A stretch of DNA of 64,000 nt from Fagopyrum homotropicum (taxonomy: Eukaryota; Streptophyta; Magnoliopsida; Caryophyllales; Polygonaceae). A model generated the notes under the pieces. It was not told the DNA's origin, did no database searches, and worked only from the letters and a program-made list of their open reading frames with translations. The stretch is from the NCBI GenBank assembly GCA_033239125.1, contig BSWB01000003.1, positions 35,479,001-35,543,000 on the forward strand, read 5' to 3'. The number at the start of each line of letters is the position of its first letter. Within the stretch, counting starts at the first letter, position 1. Made by a program: the position numbers and the translations under genes. This document shows positions 25,110-39,780 of the stretch, piece after piece.

Positions 25110-25138
25110 ACCCGTGCAGTGCACGGGTAATACACTAG
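25110..25138 (+). other. Helitron 1 3' terminus: hairpin plus CTAG
   Basis: An 8-bp stem ACCCGTGC/GCACGGGT with loop AGT, then AATACACTAG, then flanking T at 25139. Hairpin, short spacer and CTRR end are the defining Helitron 3' features. Confidence 0.92.
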
Positions 25139-25982
25139 TTATTAGGATAAATGAGAGATTTAAACGAGCAATTTGAGTGTAAATCTCCACGTAAATTGTG
25201 AACAAATTGACGTGAGATAGCAGATTAGTGAAAATATCTTACAACGCATAAAATAGTAGGTCAATGACCCATATGAATAAAATTATACTTCAGATTATCA
25301 AAAAGTTTAATAATTGTATGATTTGTTTAATCTTCAATTCCTGTTATTTATACAAATTAATAATCGATGTGAGATAGCAAAAGCGCTGAAAATATTCGAT
25401 GTGGGATAACAAAATCGTTGAAAATATTTAGCATCTCACAATACATTAGGTCAACGACTCATATGGCCAAAAAGTAGGTCAAAGACCCACAAAATAGTAG
25501 GTCAATTATCCAAATAACATATATTAATCCGCTATAAATAAAAAATATACTTCAACTTAGCCAAAAGGCCAAAAAATGTATGATTTGTTTAAGGCCAAAT
25601 TTAGTTAATAGTCTATTTTGAGATTATCAATTAGTAACTAGTCCTTCTATATTTTTGATTAAGTAAGTGTACCCCTTTTCAATTTTCTACGGTCAACCAA
25701 ACTCAACGCCTTCTCCTCCAGCCTCTTTCCATCAACTTCTCCCTCCTCTTCTAGATCTAGTAGATGTAGATCTCACAACACCCCTCTCGATGCCGATTGA
25801 AGCTTAGCTCTAATCCGGTGGGCTCTCGATGCCATTGTAGTTGCAGCAGCAACCCCTCTCAACGCCATCTCCAATCGCCACCCACCACCACAGTTGCAGC
25901 AACAACCCCTCTCGATGCCGATTGAAGCTTATCTCTAATCCTCCGGTGGGGTCTCGTTACCATTGTAGTTGCTAGATGCTTA
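25139..25982. other. Spacer with a short internal duplication
   Basis: AT-rich to about 25650, with repeated phrases (AGGTCAA.GACCCA, GATGTGRGATAGCAAA). From 25690 it is richer in C and T. A direct duplication of about 60-70 bp (CTCTCGATGCCGATTGAAGC ... CCATTGTAGTTGC) lies at about 25787-25843 and 25909-25972. No gene is seen. Confidence 0.5.
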
Positions 25983-26920
25983 TCATCCCTCAATACCAAA
26001 AGGAGGTAAAGTAATTATGGATGAATCGAAGAAAACAAGAAAGTCGATTCCTAATGTTGGAAACAATATGAATTTCAACAGGCTTCGAGATTGCACTCTG
26101 TCCTTAAAGATGCCGTTCTTAAATCGTAGATTATCAACTAATAAGAGCTTCCGCAGACTTCTGAGATTAGACATGTCTGGTAGTTTTGCCATATAGGTTT
26201 TGGTAAGATTGAGGTTTTGAAGTTTCTCAAAAGAGAGTAAGAAGCCTAAGTTAAACTCATCTGATGAACTAATCTTGACTTCGCTGAGATTGAGCTTTAC
26301 TAGGGTTAATAGAAATGAAAAGGTTTCAAGGGAATCTAACTCCAAACGTCAGAGGAAAAGTTTGCAAAGTCTAGTGCATTTGTCGAAAGAGGGCAAATGC
26401 TTGATCCCTGTGTAAGATAAGTCTAGTTTTTGAAGGCTCAACATTTGATCAAATAGATCTTCCCTCAATTTATCCAAACAACTACAGTGATAAAGATTCA
26501 GCTCCTTCAAATTTATGGAGAACTAAAACTTTCAGGCAAATCAGCAAGTTTTTCACACCTTGAGAGGTCATGCACCTCAAGATTTGTCAACTTTTCCACT
26601 TCCGGAAGCTTTTTAAAATAAGTGCAGTCATGAAGTATTAGACTACGAAGGTGGAGTAGATCGGGAAGGAAATCTATGGATAGAAGCAAGAGCATAGGCT
26701 ATAGTTCTTCAAATGACTGAATTAGAACCATAAGTTCCAATGAGGATCAAGAGGGTCTCCAAATTCTCCAAGTGCAATTTAGGACGCTAAGGTTATCTCT
26801 CAATTTCAATTTTTTGAAAACTAAAAAACCCAGTCTCAAAGTTGTAAGGAATTTTTCCTAGAGCCCTAACAAAGGCATCTCAGACGATGTATTCATGCAC
26901 AAAAGAGCCATTACTCCGTT
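25983..26920 (-). pseudogene. NBS-LRR type resistance gene fragment (LRR region), broken
   Basis: Read on the minus strand from about 26920 down, traces of the NBS-LRR linker (HEYIV-DAFVRAL) are followed by leucine-rich repeats: LHLRSLILHDC, KLPEVEKLTNLEVHDLSRCEKL, LKELNLYHCSCLDKL, LQKLDLSYTGIKHLPSFDKCTRL, LQNLNLTKTYMAKLPDMSNL. These match LRRs of plant intracellular immune receptors. Stops and frame changes separate the pieces (for example an in-frame stop near 26346), and no NB-ARC core or signalling domain is present. It is a transduced or decayed fragment with no likely function. Confidence 0.75.
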
Positions 26921-27092
26921 TAGATCTATTAACAGGAGGTTTGGGATTATTGGGATATTATTTGAGGGAGATCTTGGGGTCAGTTTGGTTGCTTGATTAG
27001 GGGTTATTTGAGGGATTAAATTTGGGACTATAACCCCCCAAAATGTCCGGTATGTACCATTGGTCAACTTATTAAACACCAAAGTATGTAAT

Positions 27093-27288
27093 TCCGGTAT
27101 GTACTTCCGGTATGTAAAATGTCCGGTATGTCAAATATCCGGTATGTAAAATGTCCGATATGTAAAATGTCCGGTATGTAAAATATCCGGTATGTAAATG
27201 TCCGGTAAGTAAATGTCCGGTATGTAAATGCTCGGTATGTAAATGTCCGGTATGTAAATGTCCGATATGAAAATCCGGTATGAAAACA
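27093..27288 (+). repeat. Minisatellite, about 13 copies of a 13-16 bp unit
   Basis: Consensus TCCGGTATGTAAAATG, with unit length falling from 16 to 15 to 13 bp along the array; variants include CCGATATG and CCGGTAAG. An isolated unit sits at 27043. It reads as YRTFT repeats on the minus strand, which is a by-product. Confidence 0.9.
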
Positions 27289-28543
27289 GAAAATAAAAAG
27301 GCAAATAAAATAAAAAAAATAAAAAATAAATTCAGTAATTAAAATCAAAACGTACATAACAAACATCAAATATTCTTTTTTTTAATAGAAGGTTAATTAG
27401 TTTACCTACCATTAAATGAAAGTGGTAAAAAATTATGGGGTACATTTACTAAACACAAAACTTAAAAAGGCCTAGGCCAAATTCTTTCTTTGTTTAATCT
27501 TTAAACCCTCTATTTATACAAATTATCAAACTATCAACCTTCCTTGATAATAAATGTGGGATAGCAAAATCTTGAAATAATTAATGTAAATACATTGAGC
27601 TTATAATCCTTCAAAAATAATTAAAGAAAATAAAAAAAATGTTTCCAAAAAATAAATTACTTTACTTTTGACTGGTTGGAAATAAAAGAAATACGTAAAT
27701 TAAATTATTTATAAAAATATTAGGATATCTTGCCAGTTAAAATTTCAGTGAGATACAAGTTGAAAATTTTTTTTATTGAATTAAAACAGCTGAATTTAAA
27801 AAAAATATTTATTAACAACAAAAATTTTTAGCAGCCAAAGTTGAAATCAACGTAAAGATTTCTCCCAAATAATTGCCTAAAAATTTTTATTGGATTTAAA
27901 AATAAAAGATTTATTGGCGTTAATTGTGAGAGCTCTATCTTAAAATACTGTCTCCACATCGCGCCACGTCAGCGTCAATGTATATAGATATAGATTTGCG
28001 GCTTTTTAAAAAGGTTTTAGATGTGCCTGCAAAAGCCTGATTAGTCACATGGACTACGTAATGCGGGTTGGGTGCGTAGTTCGGTTTTTTTACCTCCGGA
28101 GTTAAACTACGATTATGGCTGCGTAATTAGAGCCGATCGAAATCGAACAACTACGCATTTTGTATGCGTAGTTGCAGTTATTACTTAAAAAATACTCTAA
28201 CTAGACAGGGTCCCGGTTAACCTAAACTGCCAAACTGCCGGTTTGAAATAAGTGCTAGCTCTTCTTCTACCGCACCTACTCCTACTTTTATTCTTCATCA
28301 TCTTCTTTTCTTTCAAAAGTACAAGAAATTTAGCTAAAAGGACAAAAACACCGAGACATTCATCCTCAATTGTAAAATTTCAAGATTTTGAGTTATGCAC
28401 ATAACTCTTCATTCTTATATGATCCAAGTGGTAGCTCTTCGTTCTTATATTACACATGTTAATTAATTTGGACAAATCACAACCCTTGAATTATTTTGAT
28501 CAAAGGGTTGTGAATCCTTCTCACTTTTGACACTGAGATCCTT
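27289..28543. other. AT-rich spacer
   Basis: No gene is seen. It includes a perfect hairpin at 28148-28174 (stem CAACTACGCA, 7-nt loop) and a stretch near 27540-27570 resembling phrases at 25360-25420 (TATTTATACAAATTA, ATGTGGGATAGCAAAATC). Confidence 0.5.
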
Positions 28544-28557
28544 TCCTATATTATCGA

Positions 28558-28561
<4 letters not shown>

Positions 28562-28639
<78 letters not shown>
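28562..28639. repeat. (AT)n microsatellite, about 39 units
   Basis: Uninterrupted AT dinucleotide run inside the proposed left part of Helitron 2. Confidence 0.97.
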
Positions 28640-28643
<4 letters not shown>

Positions 28644-28761
28644 AGTTGTTTTGAGTGCCACATACCGTGATTTTATTTAGTTTGTTTTGAATTTTTGACA
28701 AGTTATACTCATTTGTAATACAAGATTACAAGGATAATTTGACTACAATTATACTTATTAT

Positions 28762-30058
28762 TGTAAGACCCGAAAATTTTAATTTCCGTTCAATACCCGA
28801 TCAAACCGGATTCCGATCCGCCAACCTTAATTCTTATAAATAGAAGAAAACGATTTTAAATTCTATCATTTTATGTGACCTTAATTCACATAAAATGATA
28901 ACATAAATAATTCCATGATTGATTCCGTAAATAATTTCGTACTTCAACGGTTCCGAGCGAATAATTATTCTTTCAGCTCCTTTGTTTTATTTGAGGAGCA
29001 GGCGGACCCAGGTCTGGCCCATTAGAACCGGCCCAATGACACTACAGCCGGCCCATTTTAATCTTACCCTAATCCTAATTTTAACCTATTTACTAATCTA
29101 AACCTACTTCTTCCTTCCCTTGCCAGGCATGCGGCTCATCTCCTCCTCCTTTTTTTTTCAAGCCTGCTTACTTTTTGATTCTTATCTATACCAATTTGAT
29201 TCTTATCTCAACAACCCCCGCATTCTCTCTCATACAACCCATATATCGATCGTGTGTAACAACCTTGCTCCAAGAATCAACCCTCTGTGCCACACGTTAT
29301 TCAAGCAGCAACGAGAGCACAGGACCAAGTCAGCGTCCAGTTTCCATCACGAGCAAGAGGAGACGAAGCCATAGCCTCGCGAGGTGAGTCGTCGGTACCC
29401 TTCTCTTCCTTCCCTCCGGCTTACCGGTTCTGAGCGTTTTGACGCGTGAAATAGGCGGCAACGAAGGGACCAGTTTAGTCGACGGAAACTAGCAGCCGGA
29501 GTCACAGCCATCCTCGTTTAGGTAAACTCTTTTTCCTTCCCTCTGATCGGCGCAGGCTTGATTGGGCTCGTCTTTCTCCTCCGACACTGAATCGGTATTG
29601 TTACCGATTGGCCTCTTGTTCGTTTCGCAGGCTCGACTTGGCTCCTCGCAAAGACGGTTCCGACTTCGAGCCAAGCTGTGGTGTCCTCTTCAGGGTTGGG
29701 CGTCTTCGGTTTGTGCAGGGACGGGTGCGTTTCCTTTTCTTCAACTTATACGCAGTATAGTATATATAAATGTATAGGGGTAGTAGAAGCTTTAAAGTAG
29801 TAAATATATATAGATACACACAGTAGTATATACATATATGTAGGGAAGGTATAAGCTTGTAATAGGGAAGGTATAAGCTTGTAATAGATACACACAGTAG
29901 TATATACATATATGTAGGGAAGGTATAAGCTTGTAATAGGGAAGGTATAAGCTTGTAATAGATACACACAGTAGTATATATATATATATAATAGGGAAAG
30001 TATAAGCAAGGGTAGTAGAAGCTTGTAAGTTAGTGTATATGCATATATACACGCACTA

Positions 30059-30098
<40 letters not shown>

Positions 30099-31455
30099 TG
30101 TCCGAGTGTGTTGAGTGGTACGTAGGAGCGGTGTAGGGTACGCGGATGTATGGAACGGAATTGATCGACAGTATGGACGGAGGTAAAGTGAGCAATAGTC
30201 TAAGGCTTTATGAGGGTTGTTGAGGGTTGATAGTAAAAGGGTAGATTGGTGAGGTTGTTATCTAATCTTAAAAAGGGAAGGACGTTGTTCTCTTTGACGA
30301 GTATGTTTAAGATTTGACCTTTAAACCTAGTAGCCTAAGTGTAAAGGTTGGACCTTAGCAACCCTTTTGAAATTCTAGAACTTTGTTAATCTTTTTATCT
30401 CTAGTAAACTGTCCTTGAGAATCAGAGTATGGAAGTAAGTTCTAAAAGAAAATATTAGAATTTAATGATAGACTTGTCGGAGTTTCGAGATCAAGGGAAA
30501 AATGGTCTTTTTAACCTAAGAGAAACTTTTTCGTAAATTCTCTTCATGAGATTGTACAACTTAGAAGTTTTTAACTTCTAAGAGTTTGGGGATGTGTTTT
30601 GATCCACATGCCTTGTTTGACAGGCGTTTGAGTTACCACGAGTACGGACCGAGTTGAGTTTGATAGAGTGTGATTGGATTCAGGTAAGTCCTTGCGACTT
30701 ACTTAGCTGGTTTCTGGATATTAGTTGGGTGATGATAGTTGTGTGTGTACAATGTGTGTTATAATAAATAACAACTTGTTAGGACGACCGTGGTTATTAT
30801 GTTTTAAGGCCCAAGTGTATGTATAACGGGCCGTGACATCACTGCCCAGCTCTGCCAGGAGACTGGGAGGTTCTCTATACCCAGACCATACAGGTACACG
30901 GTGAGATGCATCGGATCCACTCCTGATGGGTACACGGGGGCGGAGGCGAGGTTTGGGAATCCCTCGTGTCACAAAATAAGTATCATTAGAGTGAATGACT
31001 TAAATGAAGATAATAAATGGATTGTTTGAAAGCATGATGAGTGTTTTTTTTTTTGTGTGTGTGTGTGTGTTATTATTATTCTCCTAATGTTTAGATAACT
31101 AGCTAATGGTTGTTTTGTCGTGTTTTTAGATTTACCGCAGGTTAGAACAGCAGCTGAGTGATCCGGAAGTAGTGGTCAGTCGGGTCTCCGTACTCATTAG
31201 AGTGGGGGTTTGGGTTGTTGCTTTGTTGTTTTTCCCTTTTGTTAAGACAGTTAGTCTTTTCCGTTGTTTAGATACGATAGGCTGTTAGACTTTGTTGCAT
31301 TCATCCTTTTACAAATACATTTTTATGAATTTTTGGTTTTTCTTATTTGTGTCTTGTTGCAAGATCCTAGTAATATTGTTGTCAAACTGAGGTCGGGACC
31401 CATTGTGAGGTCCTAACCAGTAATGTCCCGAGTTCTGAGAATTCGGGGTGTTACA
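28762..31455 (+). repeat. 5' LTR of element B (2694 bp)
   Basis: Starts TGTAAGACCC, ends GTGTTACA. It contains a repeated AGGGAAGGTATAAGCTTGTA block (about 29840-29960), a short TA run (30059-30088) and conserved hairpins at 30561-30581, 30610-30625 and 30684-30702. Confidence 0.95.
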
Positions 31456-31458
31456 ACA

Positions 31459-31471
31459 TGGTATCAGAGCT
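31459..31471 (+). other. Primer binding site of element B
   Basis: TGGTATCAGAGCT, three nt after the LTR end; initiator tRNA-Met type. Confidence 0.9.
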
Positions 31472-34400
31472 CTAGGTTGGCAACAATGGCACTTGAAATC
31501 TTCTGAAAGACCGAATAAGTACTTAAGCAGAACCCGAAAAGGGATCTGAGTTTTAAAAAGGACTTTTGGTTTTCAAATGCATGCATAGTCTGGTTGGGAA
31601 TAGAATGTACGGCTGACCACCACTACTACCGCGGATCTCAGTATGCTTAGTATGTACTGTAGGTTGTTACTCTCTTTGTACTTATTAGCTTGATTATAAT
31701 GATAGGTGATGTAGATAAGCATATGCCGAAGATTAGTAGAATTTATAGTTATAGTATGCCCTTCACGGAGATAACAGTATGAGATCCTCGTTCAGTTGAC
31801 ACACCTAAGTATAATTAAAGGGTTTCTCGTAAGGATAAGTACGCTCAGCTTATGAGCATTAGGGTAGACTAACGACGGACCACTCCTTCGAGCTTGTTGA
31901 GGAACGTGGAGACGGAAGAGTGAAGACTACAAGATAATACCCACGAAAATGGCAAGGGGAACCTGAGTCAACTCAACGGGATCAAATGAAGGATATACAA
32001 GAGAGTAGTTCCGGAGAAGCAAGGGATGATCGCCAACTAGGAAATTTGAGAACGACAACTTAGAGGCTCTTCCAAGTTGTGTAAAGTGACTTCACAAACA
32101 AAGAGGATGACATTGAAAATTTCCATAGACATGAAAGTCAAAAGGGAGATATATTAGCGATCAAGAAAAGAGACATACAATTTAAGCTCACTGACAAACT
32201 AGGAAGTGAAAGTTGATGTCAAAAGCAAGGCGAAATATGATCACTCTCAACAAGCTACTTGCCACCACAATCCAGATTGATAACCGAGACAGTTAAAAGT
32301 ATGGAAGTCAACACGAGATACATTATCCATCCAAATAGGAAGAATTAAAGAGCTGCAACTTGAAAGCTTACTCGTTGCCAGAAAGGGAAAGGTGGATTTC
32401 ACCAACATGGAAGTGGAGTGATCTCGTAGAACACACAAGAATTTTGACATAGACCGTGATACAACAATAATCCGCTTCTGTAAAGGCAGCATTACAAGCA
32501 ACACCCAAGGAAGAAGAGTGTGTGAGAAGAGTATTGGTGAACACGAGGGACCCCAATAACTTCTCATTCAAAAGGGATTTAAGCTAACAACACCACAAGT
32601 TCATAATAGAGAACCGCAAATAGACGATAACTCAGGTAAAAGAATCACGGAGATGTACCTACAAGCTACCCTAGAAGGATTGAAAAGTCTGTTGATGGAA
32701 GAAGAATGATACAACGGGACTCGTAAGAGTATAACGATCTTACAAAAGTGTAGATTGTAGGAGGAGCTAAAGAAGTATAAATAGAGAGACTGGAGGAGAT
32801 ATATTTCACCAAGTATATCAAGCCTCAAAAGAGATGGAAGAAAAGTAAGTCTATGATGTTGTAAAAGATCAACTACATCCTACTTGGTGACAACTTAGAA
32901 GTGTTTACATGTGCGGGTTAACTGGTGATGATTGGTTGACAGATAAGAAGAATAACCACAGAGTACAAAAAAAAGAAAAGAAAAAAAAATCCTTGAAAGT
33001 CACATTAAATGAGTCCAATACAATGACGCTAATTAAGAATTTAGAAAGAAGATTTGGACGGTCGGTAATGACCCTTATATCAGTAATGGTATAAAGAGAA
33101 TTTCTATGAGAAGTTGCTCACTTACTGGCTAAGGAAAAGTTTTACTGATCACAGTTAGTAAAAACGAATTCGTGTAAGAAGAACTAGAAGAGTAAGAAGC
33201 AAATGATTTGACCAAATCCTACGTCAGTCCAGGCAGAGGGTACTTAACATTTCACACCTATAAGATTGAGGGCGCTCTTTCATAAAGGCGGCACAAACAT
33301 AGGAAGTATGATTTAATGTCATGGTAAAATATCCTAACGAGTTGTGAGGAGATTGTAGTTGGAATCTACATATTTGTTGGGACAAACCTTAGAAAGAGTA
33401 AAGTTGAATGACCGAAGGCTATTATAAGGATCCATATCACCCCAATAAGAGGATTACCAAAAGATGTTTATATAAGAGTTTCCAAAGAAATGGTAGCACC
33501 CTAATAGCCAATATGGATAACCGGTCATAGGTGGACGGATGAGTAGTTTTGGAACCGCATACAATTGGTATACCTTGAAGTTTTCTCTCGACTGATGAAA
33601 GGAGAATTTATGAAAGCACCAACTCTAATCAACATCATTCATGAAGGATTGTACGAAGAAGCTTAAAGAGATTTAACTATCCTACGGGAGTTAAGAATTT
33701 AAAGAAAGTAAAACAACGTGAGTATAAGGACAATATAATGAATGCGAGTCGAGAAATTTGATTTTAGAGAAAACCATATACATCTGATGTCTCTAATACA
33801 AATGGTACTGGTAAATGTTTAATAAAAGTCAAATGATCGAGCCGATAACACGAAGATTGGTAAAGTGTAAACCAAACAGATAAGGTAGCCAATGAGAAGG
33901 AAAGCCATGTATCAAAAGATGGGAATGGCTAGAATAACTAAAGTATTGAGATGATGATGCCTTTATGGGATCTATGCAAGGGTACAACGTAACTGAGGTT
34001 CCAACACGGAGTGGATGATAATGATCAACGTTCAGTTAGAGATTGATTCAAAGAAGGAAAATGTTATAAGTTGAGTCATCTAGAAGAAGAGCTTACAAGG
34101 CAAACATGAGAGAGCATCTTGTGGTTGGTATTCTTGTCTCGATGTAGACTTGTTACCACACCTTGAGAATTTGGAGCTAATTAGAGAACTACATGACCAA
34201 ATGATAAATAGGTCAGGATAAGGACTTGTAGGTCAACGTGATGTACCCTAAGTTTGGAGGTCAAAAGCATTGGGAAAAGATAACCACATTGAATAGTCCT
34301 CACAAGTAGTAAGTCAAGTTCTTATGAGACATAAGGAATTCTCGGGATTTCTATAGACGCATGTTCCATTTTCTTCAAAGGAGACGTGACCAATGAGTTA

Positions 34401-35060
34401 TTTTACCGAGGAGTTATCTAGACCGATTGTGAAATTCCATGGATCGAGGGCCATAGTTTCGACAGATATAGACGGTTATCCTGAGGTTTCAGACAACCAA
34501 TACTCAGGGCTAGAGCATAAGCCTTCTCTTTACTCAAGGGAACCATCTTTAGACTGACGGGTGGTGTGAGAGGATCTTGTTGTTATTAAAAGGAAAGTTA
34601 CAGGGAGAGAGGTAAATCATCCGTACTCACAGAGAACGCCATTAGGATTAATGGGGGCAACATATTGATCAGAGTAGCGCAGAGGAAGCGTGGTGAGGCC
34701 ATAACCCACAAAACATGAAACTCAATGCTAAGTTAACTACGACCTCCATTTAAGGAACTATAGATCGATATGAAAAATCTCCACATGGAGTGTGATTTGT
34801 ACGTTATAGCAAGTTGACAGCTTGAGCAAGGACAAGTGATATGTCATCAATGGAGAGAGGGTCCAACTAAATCATATTAAGGAAACAAGACCAAGATAAC
34901 GGTCTTACAAAGAGCAGTAGGCACTAAGTAAAGTGCTAGGATAGGTCTAAGATCATTGTTTCAGAATTTATAGTGGGGACCCCTGGAAGGTCAAAAGCAA
35001 GGGATCTCAACAGAAGGAATAGAGTTTCTACAAGTTATTTCGGTAAAATCACCAAGAAAG
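31472..35060 (+). other. Internal region of element B, non-coding
   Basis: No coding frame of note. The sense strand is purine-rich, and only weak unalignable traces of gag-pol remain. Confidence 0.7.
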
Positions 35061-35312
35061 TTGAAAGTGAGTTTTAAAAAAAAAACAATCATGGACATCT
35101 TAGAGCGGATTGAGGAGGGTGTCCACCCAGGGTTCTACATGTTTAAGTTGAGAGAGTACACACCGGACCCGAGACACGTCATCAGTCATGAGGATTGGAT
35201 GGGCGAGCCAAATCATAATTTTGTAGACATCCCAGAAGCCGTCCTAGAGAACAATACTAGACGTCTACGGTCTAAGGATATACCGAGACGGAGGATCCAA
35301 TGGTCTAGATAA
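35061..35312 (+). pseudogene. Integrase C-terminal (pol 3' end) remnant of element B
   Basis: An 83-codon open stretch encodes EEGVHPGFYMFKLREYTPDP, then RRLRSKDIPRRRIQW, the usual order at the end of Ty3/gypsy pol (VHPVFHVS.LR.Y.PD, then V..LR.K.I...VQW). It starts inside the domain and nothing upstream is open, so it is a relic. It lies about 300 bp before the 3' LTR. Confidence 0.75.
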
Positions 35313-35616
35313 GGAGCCGATGAGACTACTCAAAGTCGGAGGATAGCATTAGGCGTAGTTACATTGGGTTCCTTGTGGAGTTAACTGCTAATTCTATACC
35401 GACGAGTTAGTACTCGGATGTTGTTATGTTTGACTTTTATGAATTTACCTTGTAATTGAGTGATTGTGTTTTCTTTGATGTGTGCCTGATTATGATGATT
35501 GAATAGTGGCATGTTAGAAAACGAGATTTAATAAAACCAAGTTATACATAGAAAGTCGTTTGATTAGATACATTATTCTAAGTTTCGGGACGAAACTTAT
35601 TTTAAGAGGGCACTGA

Positions 35617-38378
<2,762 letters not shown>

Positions 38379-38856
38379 ATTATTTTTCACGTATTTGGAT
38401 TATTATTTTTTGCGTGTTGATTATTGTTGAACTCGTTGATAATGCACATTGAGAAAATAATCGGATTGAAAATTTGTGTTAAATACATTGTATTACTTGT
38501 TTTATATGATAAATCCAAGAGACGCAAAATCATCTTGAAAGTGTACACCACTTTGTTATTGTTTCGTGTTCAATCTTTTATCGGTTTGTTCGTGAGCCTA
38601 CACTGTTTTTTATATCTCACTCACTGATTTGTTTGTAGGATGGAGAAGAAAAAGCGGAACACAAAATTCCAAAAGATGTAAAATGAAAATTCGAACCTGA
38701 AAATGGAAATTCGAACCCTTTGTCAGCTAACTTTAACGCAAACAATAATACTCTTTGAATACAACATGTTATTTACCTGAGTTCTGCTCTCAAAGCTTGA
38801 TAATTTTTCAGTTTTATTAGAAAGCTGGATAATCAAATGCATGGGTACTAGACTAT

Positions 38857-39376
38857 ACCTAAGGCGTTTTGTGTAGCATGTAAAATGTGCATGTAACTGA
38901 AATCGTGTATACTTTCAAGATGATTTTAGCAAGCATTACGTTAAACAAATACTTTTTGTTAAGTGGGAGGGTTATTAATTTTGTTTGAACCAAGTCCTGT
39001 TGTAGATGGAAAAGCTCCATACATATCAACATTACTTCAAACTAGGAAATTGCTTGGATCTACTTGGCTTATAATTTTATGATTAAGGTTTTTACTGTTG
39101 GTGGTACAACATTTTACCTAAGGCGTTTTGTTTAGCATGTATTGTAAAATGTGCATGTAACTGAAATCGTGTATACTTTCAAGATGATTTTAGCAAGCAT
39201 TACGTTAAACAAATACTTTTTGTTAAGTGGGAGGGCTATTAATTTTGTTTGAACCAAGTCGTGTTGTAGATGGAAAAGCTCCATACATATCAACATTACT
39301 TCAAACTAGGAAATTTCTTGGATCTACTTGGTTTATAATTTTATGATTAAGGTTTTTACTATTGGTGGTACAACAT
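38857..39376 (+). repeat. Tandem duplication, two 260-bp units
   Basis: Unit 1 (38857-39116) and unit 2 (39117-39376) both start ACCTAAGGCGTTTTGT and end GGTGGTACAACAT; only a handful of differences are seen. It lies in the non-coding right part of Helitron 2. Confidence 0.93.
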
Positions 39377-39501
39377 GCTACGTATGTAGGAATTTAATTG
39401 TTGTTGGATTCGTTCCCTTTTGTTAAATCGGTTCCTTAAAACAAGGTTGCAAACCTAATTAGAACCCAAAAAATGAATTCGATTTCTACATTTTCAAGAA
39501 A

Positions 39502-39530
39502 ACGCATGCAATGTACGCGTATCCAACTAG
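39502..39530 (+). other. Helitron 2 3' terminus
   Basis: Nine-bp imperfect stem (one A-C mismatch, one G-T pair), then ATCCAACTAG. The hairpin-to-end spacing of 10 nt equals that of Helitron 1. Confidence 0.75.
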
Positions 39531-39780
39531 TATATAGAAAATTTGTCCTTGTTTAACTTAAGGGCATTAAACGTAAAATACTAAATAATAAATATAAACT
39601 CATAACAATAACTCTAACAGGCTTATTCAAAATATTTATTTTAATTATGTAAGTTCTAAATTTATTCGAAACCGATGGAAAAACAAGTTGCATGTCCTCA
39701 ATTTCATTTATAAGAAGATGATCCTTTTTAATCCATTTTTAATCTAGAAATATTATAATTAATCTTCCAAAATAAAACTT

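Larger units (their letters stand above)
1074..25138 (+). mobile_element. Helitron 1: large autonomous-type Helitron with RPA, Rep/Hel and RPA genes
   Basis: The right end is clear: hairpin ACCCGTGCAGTGCACGGGT (25110-25128), then 10 nt ending in CTAG (25135-25138), followed by a flanking T. This is the canonical Helitron 3' terminus. The proposed left end, TCTATATAAACGAATCA at 1074, rests on similarity to TCCTATATTATCGAATCA at 28544, where another Helitron seems to start. Both are preceded by T. Genes inside, all on +: RPA70-like (1233-3717), Rep/helicase (5182-20910), short RPA-like (21929-23363). LTR element A (9668-19714) is inserted in the helicase; without it the Helitron is about 14 kb, a usual size for plant Helitrons with RPA genes. 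The 3' end is confident, the 5' end tentative. Confidence 0.8.

Noticed and set aside
27093..27288. CRISPR-like array
   Set aside because: Units are contiguous with no spacers, in a plant nuclear context; it is a minisatellite.
27064..27369. Open frame with repeated FTYRT
   Set aside because: By-product of the 15-16 bp minisatellite.
29746..30195. YIYIYI-rich frames in LTR B (both LTRs)
   Set aside because: They are translations of TA and GTATAAGC repeats, not proteins.
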